Shown here piece after piece: positions 47,507-51,034 of a stretch of 51,034 nucleotides of DNA. The DNA lies in contig NZ_MECK01000312.1 of NCBI RefSeq assembly GCF_014596465.1, positions 1 through 51,034 on the forward strand. Reading direction: 5' to 3'. The notes under the pieces were generated by a model. The model did no database searches, was not told the DNA's origin, and was given only the letters and a program-made list of their open reading frames with translations. This DNA is from Streptomyces sp. CBMA123 (lineage in GTDB: Bacteria; Actinomycetota; Actinomycetes; Streptomycetales; Streptomycetaceae). The first letter of the stretch is position 1. Each line of letters starts with the position of its first letter. Made by a program: the position numbers and the translations under genes.

Positions 47507-48726
47507 GTGGAGGGACGCGCGTTCTGGTGCTCAACGCCGGCTCCTCGTCGGTGAAGTACCAGCTGATCGACATGCTGGACGGCGACCGGCTGGCCTCCGG
47601 GCTGGTGGAGCGGATCGGCGAGGCCGGCGGCCGGCTGGTGCACACCCCGCGCGACGGCGGGAAGCGCGAGCTGTCGCAGGCCTTCCCGGACCACTCGGCC
47701 GCGCTGAAGGCCGTCGCCGAGGAGCTGTCCGCGGACGGCCTCGGGCTGGACTCCCCCGAGCTGGCCGCGATCGGCCACCGGGTGGTGCACGGCGGCAAGC
47801 GGTTCACCGAGCCGACCGTGATCACGGACGAGGTGCTGAAGGAGATCCGCCGGCTGATCCCGGTCGCGCCGCTGCACAACCCGGCGAACATCACCGGCAT
47901 CGAGGTGGCACACGCGCTGCGGCCGGACCTGCCGCAGGTGGCCGTGTTCGACACCGCCTTCCACGCCTCGATGCCCGAGTACTCGGCCCGCTACGCGATC
48001 GACAAGGCCGTCGCGGACGAGCACCGGGTGCGCCGCTACGGCTTCCACGGCACCTCGCACCAGTACGTCTCGCGGGCCACCGCCCGGCTGCTCGGCAAGG
48101 ACCCGGCCGAGGTCAACGTGATCGTGCTGCACCTGGGCAACGGCGCCTCCGCCTCGGCGGTCAGCGGCGGCCGCTGCGTGGACACCTCGATGGGCCTGAC
48201 CCCGCTGGAGGGCCTGGTCATGGGCACCCGTTCGGGTGACATCGACGCCGGGGTGGTGTTCCACCTGCACCGGGTCGGCGGCCTGTCCGTGGACGAGATC
48301 GACGACCTGCTCAACCGCCGCAGCGGCCTGCGCGGCCTGTGCGGCGAGAACGACATGCGAGAGATCATGCGCCGCGCCGACGAGGGGGACGCGGACGCGA
48401 GGCTCGCCTTCGACGCGTACGTCCACCGGCTGCGCAAGTACATCGGCGGCTACTACGCGGTGCTCGGCCGGGTGGACGCGATCGCGTTCACCGCGGGCGT
48501 CGGGGAGAACGCGGCGCCGGTGCGCGCGGCGGCCACCGCCGGGCTGGAGGAGCTGGGCATCGCCGTGGACCCGGAGCTGAACTCGGTGCGGTCCGGCGAC
48601 GCCCGGATCATCTCGCCCGAGTTCTCCCGGGTGGCGGTCGCGGTGGTGCCCACCGACGAGGAGCTGGAGATCGCCCGACAGGCCTTCGCCCTGGTGCACC
48701 GGGAAGGTGAACAGTCCGAGGACTGA
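47503..48726 (+). CDS. ackA: Acetate kinase
   Basis: A 407-residue ASKHA-family kinase that makes ATP from acetyl phosphate. Motifs: VLVLNAGSSSVKYQL at the N-terminus, HRVVHGG, FDTAFHASMP, YGFHGTSHQYV, HLGNGASASAV and GVGENAAPVR. The ATG overlaps the pta stop and has AAGGAG nine bases upstream. It is 94 bp before pyk. Confidence 0.97.
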   Translation: MSGGTRVLVLNAGSSSVKYQLIDMLDGDRLASGLVERIGEAGGRLVHTPRDGGKRELSQAFPDHSAALKAVAEELSADGLGLDSPELAAIGHRVVHGGKRFTEPTVITDEVLKEIRRLIPVAPLHNPANITGIEVAHALRPDLPQVAVFDTAFHASMPEYSARYAIDKAVADEHRVRRYGFHGTSHQYVSRATARLLGKDPAEVNVIVLHLGNGASASAVSGGRCVDTSMGLTPLEGLVMGTRSGDIDAGVVFHLHRVGGLSVDEIDDLLNRRSGLRGLCGENDMREIMRRADEGDADARLAFDAYVHRLRKYIGGYYAVLGRVDAIAFTAGVGENAAPVRAAATAGLEELGIAVDPELNSVRSGDARIISPEFSRVAVAVVPTDEELEIARQAFALVHREGEQSED

Positions 48727-48792
48727 CACGGAATTGTCTCGCCCCTCGGGATCATTCGTCGGCGATTCCTCCCGGTCCGTGCCGAATGCACC

Positions 48793-48798
48793 TATAAC
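48793..48798 (+). promoter_or_regulatory. possible -10 box of pyk
   Basis: TATAAC lies 22 bases before the pyk ATG in an A/T-rich patch, about 70 bases after ackA. No good -35 hexamer is seen at 16-18 bases, so the promoter is uncertain. Confidence 0.3.
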
Positions 48799-48820
48799 AC
48801 GAACGGATAGACTGATCCAT

Positions 48821-50248
48821 ATGCGCCGAGCGAAAATTGTCTGCACCCTGGGTCCGGCGACGGACTCCTACGAACAGCTGAAGGCCATCGTCGAGGCGGG
48901 CATGAACGTCGCCCGACTGAACATGAGCCACGGCAACCACGCGGACCACGAGGAGCGGTACCGCAAGGTCCGCCAGGTCTCGGAGGACACCGGCAAGGCC
49001 ATCGGCGTCCTGGCCGACCTCCAGGGTCCCAAGATCCGTCTGGCGACCTTCGCCAACGGCCCGGTGACCGTCGACAACGGCGACGAGTTCACCATCACCA
49101 CCGAGGACGTCCCCGGTGACCAGCACATCTGCGGCACCACCTACAAGGGCCTGCCCGGCGACGTGAAGCCCGGCGACCCGATCCTGATCAACGACGGCGT
49201 CATCGCCCTGGAGGTCGTCAGCGTCGACGGCCCGCGGGTGAAGACCGTGGTGGTCGAGGGCGGCGTGCTCTCGAACAACAAGGGCATCAACCTGCCCGGC
49301 GCGGCCGTGAACGTGCCCGCCCTGTCCGAGAAGGACAAGGACGACCTGCGCTTCGCGCTGCGCCTGGGCGTCGACATGATCGCCCTGTCCTTCGTCCGCA
49401 ACGCGGACGACATCAAGGACGTCCACGAGGTCATGGACGAGGTCGGTATCCGGGTGCCGGTCATCGCCAAGATCGAGAAGCCGCAGGCCGTCGAGGCCAT
49501 GGAGGAGATCGTCCTCGCCTTCGACGCCATCATGGTCGCCCGCGGCGACCTGGCCGTCGAGTACCCGCTGGAGCGGGTGCCGCTGGTCCAGAAGCAGCTG
49601 ATCACCCTGGCCCGTCGCAACGCCAAGCCGGTCATCGTCGCCACCCAGATGATGGAGTCGATGATCCACGCCTCGCGCCCGACCCGCGCCGAGGTCTCCG
49701 ACGTCGCCAACGCCATCCTGGACGGCACCGACGCGGTGATGCTCTCCGCCGAGTCCAGCGTCGGCAAGTACCCGGTCGAGACCGTCCGCACCATGAGCCG
49801 GATCTGCGAGAAGGCCGAGGAGGAGCTGGTCTCCCAGGGCCTGCAGCCGCTCAACCCGGGCCGCAAGCCGCGCACCCAGGGCGGCTCCGTCGCCCGCGCC
49901 GCGTGCGAGCTGGGCGACTTCCTGAACGGCAAGGCCCTGGTCGCGTTCACCAAGTCCGGTGACACCGCGCGCCGGCTGTCCCGCTACCGCTCGCCGATCC
50001 CGGTGGTCGCGTTCACCCCGGACTCGGCCACCCGCAACCAGCTCTCGCTGAGCTGGGGCGTCGAGTCGTACGTCACCGAGCAGGTGGCCACCACCGACGC
50101 GATGGTCGCGCAGGTCGACCGCGAGCTGCTGAAGATGGGCCGGCTGACGCAGAGCGACACCGTGATCGTCACCGCCGGTGTCCCGGTCGGCATCCCCGGC
50201 ACCACCAACATGGTGCAGGTGCACCGCCTGGGCTCGCACGGCGAGTAG
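48821..50248 (+). CDS. pyk: Pyruvate kinase
   Basis: A 475-residue glycolytic enzyme making pyruvate and ATP from phosphoenolpyruvate. Seen: MRRAKIVCTLGPA at the start, GMNVARLNMSHG, the ADP/metal site PVIAKIEKPQAVEAMEEI, MVARGDLAVE, and TQMMESMI. The C-terminal regulatory domain begins near residue 355. ATG at 48821 fits the family N-terminus; the frame upstream is not protein-like. The ribosome site is weak (GGAT). It links glycolysis to the pta-ackA genes beside it. Confidence 0.97.
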   Translation: MRRAKIVCTLGPATDSYEQLKAIVEAGMNVARLNMSHGNHADHEERYRKVRQVSEDTGKAIGVLADLQGPKIRLATFANGPVTVDNGDEFTITTEDVPGDQHICGTTYKGLPGDVKPGDPILINDGVIALEVVSVDGPRVKTVVVEGGVLSNNKGINLPGAAVNVPALSEKDKDDLRFALRLGVDMIALSFVRNADDIKDVHEVMDEVGIRVPVIAKIEKPQAVEAMEEIVLAFDAIMVARGDLAVEYPLERVPLVQKQLITLARRNAKPVIVATQMMESMIHASRPTRAEVSDVANAILDGTDAVMLSAESSVGKYPVETVRTMSRICEKAEEELVSQGLQPLNPGRKPRTQGGSVARAACELGDFLNGKALVAFTKSGDTARRLSRYRSPIPVVAFTPDSATRNQLSLSWGVESYVTEQVATTDAMVAQVDRELLKMGRLTQSDTVIVTAGVPVGIPGTTNMVQVHRLGSHGE

Positions 50249-50260
50249 GCGGTCCCGCGA

Positions 50261-50308
50261 ACGCCCGTGGGGCGGCTCCTCCTCGACGGAGGGCCGCCCC
50301 ACGGGCGT
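50261..50308. terminator. bidirectional terminator after pyk
   Basis: A perfect 16-bp stem (50261-50276 with 50293-50308) whose 16-base loop has a further CCTCC/GGAGG pairing, between convergent genes. Confidence 0.8.
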
Positions 50309-50319
50309 CGTGCGTTCCG

Positions 50320-51034
50320 CTACTTGTCGCTGTAGGGCGCGTTGTCGTTGAACAGGTGCATCCCCGGGATGTGCAGGGTGCCGCCGAACTGGCCGGCCTG
50401 CTTGGCGGTGACCCCGGTCAGCTCCAGGTCCAGTGGGATCGGGATGGCGCCGATCAGGTCGTACAGCCAGCGCGGCAGGGTGTCCGGAGTGAGGGTGATC
50501 TCGCCCAGGTCGATCGGGATCGGCAGGCCCAGCAGCTTGGACAGGTGGCCGGACAGCCGCTCCACGTACATGGTGACCGGGCCGTTGCGCATGGTCGAGG
50601 TCGAACCCGGGGCGCCCTGGACGTGGAAGGTGACGCCGTTGCCCTCCAGGGTCGACATGTCGAGGTTCTCGATGTCCACGTTGTCGACCACGAACTTCAG
50701 CACCCGCTTGGTGCCGGTCGGGGACTTCACGTCGTAGACGCCGTGGAAGACCGCGCCGTGCAGGCCGAGCCGGCTCGTCTGCAGCGTCCAGTTCTGCTCC
50801 GGGACGACCTGCTCGGTGGAGGCCGCGCCGGCGGTCAGACTGCGCGCGTCCACATCGCAGTTGGGGTTCGCTGTGGGCGAGGCGGACGGGGTCGCGGTGG
50901 CCGAGGAGCTCGCCGAAGCACTCGCCGTCGGGGCCGGCTTCGCACCCGGCTTGGCGCCGGAGGCGGTGGCGGCCGGCGAGGGCTGCCCGCCCGAGGGCTG
51001 GGCGGCGGACGACTGGGCAGCGGACGGCTGGGCA
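50320..51034 (-). CDS. Secreted or membrane-linked protein, C-terminal part (5' end outside window), possibly DUF6114-like
   Basis: The frame is open at the right edge of the window. The visible 237 residues begin with a Ser/Ala/Pro/Thr-rich linker (ASGAKPGAKPAPTASASASS) and then a beta-rich domain: NPNCDVDARSL, NWTLQTSRLGLHGAVFHGVYDV, then VTMYVERLSGHLSKLLGLPIPIDLGEITLTPD and a C-terminus ending NDNAPYSDK. Streptomycete DUF6114-type proteins with this context are known beside pyk from memory, but the N-terminal membrane part that would confirm this is missing. Function unknown. Confidence 0.55.
   Translation of the reverse strand, partial: AQPSAAQSSAAQPSGGQPSPAATASGAKPGAKPAPTASASASSSATATPSASPTANPNCDVDARSLTAGAASTEQVVPEQNWTLQTSRLGLHGAVFHGVYDVKSPTGTKRVLKFVVDNVDIENLDMSTLEGNGVTFHVQGAPGSTSTMRNGPVTMYVERLSGHLSKLLGLPIPIDLGEITLTPDTLPRWLYDLIGAIPIPLDLELTGVTAKQAGQFGGTLHIPGMHLFNDNAPYSDK

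Overview
The window is a 51 kb stretch of chromosome from a high-GC actinobacterium, almost certainly a member of the Streptomycetaceae (Streptomyces or Kitasatospora type). Evidence is the strong third-position G/C bias, frequent GTG starts, hairpin terminators without U-tracts, and the gene content: GlgE-pathway genes, an actinobacterial encapsulin, SseB-type proteins beside the glycine cleavage genes, and pta-ackA-pyk. From memory, the order resembles the S. coelicolor SCO542x to SCO548x region; this was not checked. No tRNA, rRNA, CRISPR array, insertion sequence or prophage was seen.

Left part (1-9.4 kb): the 3' end of an IclR-type regulator converges on a TRIC/UPF0126 channel gene. A five-gene oligopeptide/dipeptide ABC operon on the minus strand follows (permease, lipoprotein binding protein, permease, two ATPases), with a strong hairpin just after the binding-protein gene. 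Two SseB-family genes then sit back to back with a tandem glycine riboswitch that leads gcvT-gcvH, glyA and sdaA on the plus strand (9.5-14.4 kb). Together these make a serine/glycine/one-carbon module. A TetR regulator next to it is divergent from an FMN reductase-MFS exporter pair, across a 78 bp region holding two equally spaced palindromic operators. A DMT-family permease follows.

Middle part (19.2-24.7 kb): an unusually A/T-rich intergenic stretch with a possible small RNA, an RsbW-like ATP-binding protein, and three tandem lipoprotein L,D-transpeptidases, two of which share an 88 bp identical stretch. Next come a C-rich (G-quadruplex-prone on the minus strand) intergenic region and a long inverted repeat upstream of glgX.

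Right part (24.7-51 kb): glgX converges on a Family 2B encapsulin shell gene carrying an inserted cyclic-nucleotide-binding-like domain, with no recognisable cargo gene beside it. A heterodimeric ABC exporter pair and a secreted protein follow. Then comes the alpha-glucan block: glgP (minus) divergent from glgE-treS-mak-glgB (plus), which makes and recycles branched alpha-glucan through maltose 1-phosphate. The window ends with pta-ackA, pyk and the C-terminal part of a secreted, probably DUF6114-like protein. The encapsulin is the most interesting feature; the lysine-rich N-terminal tail on GlgE, the double TetR operator and the altered riboswitch arm come next.
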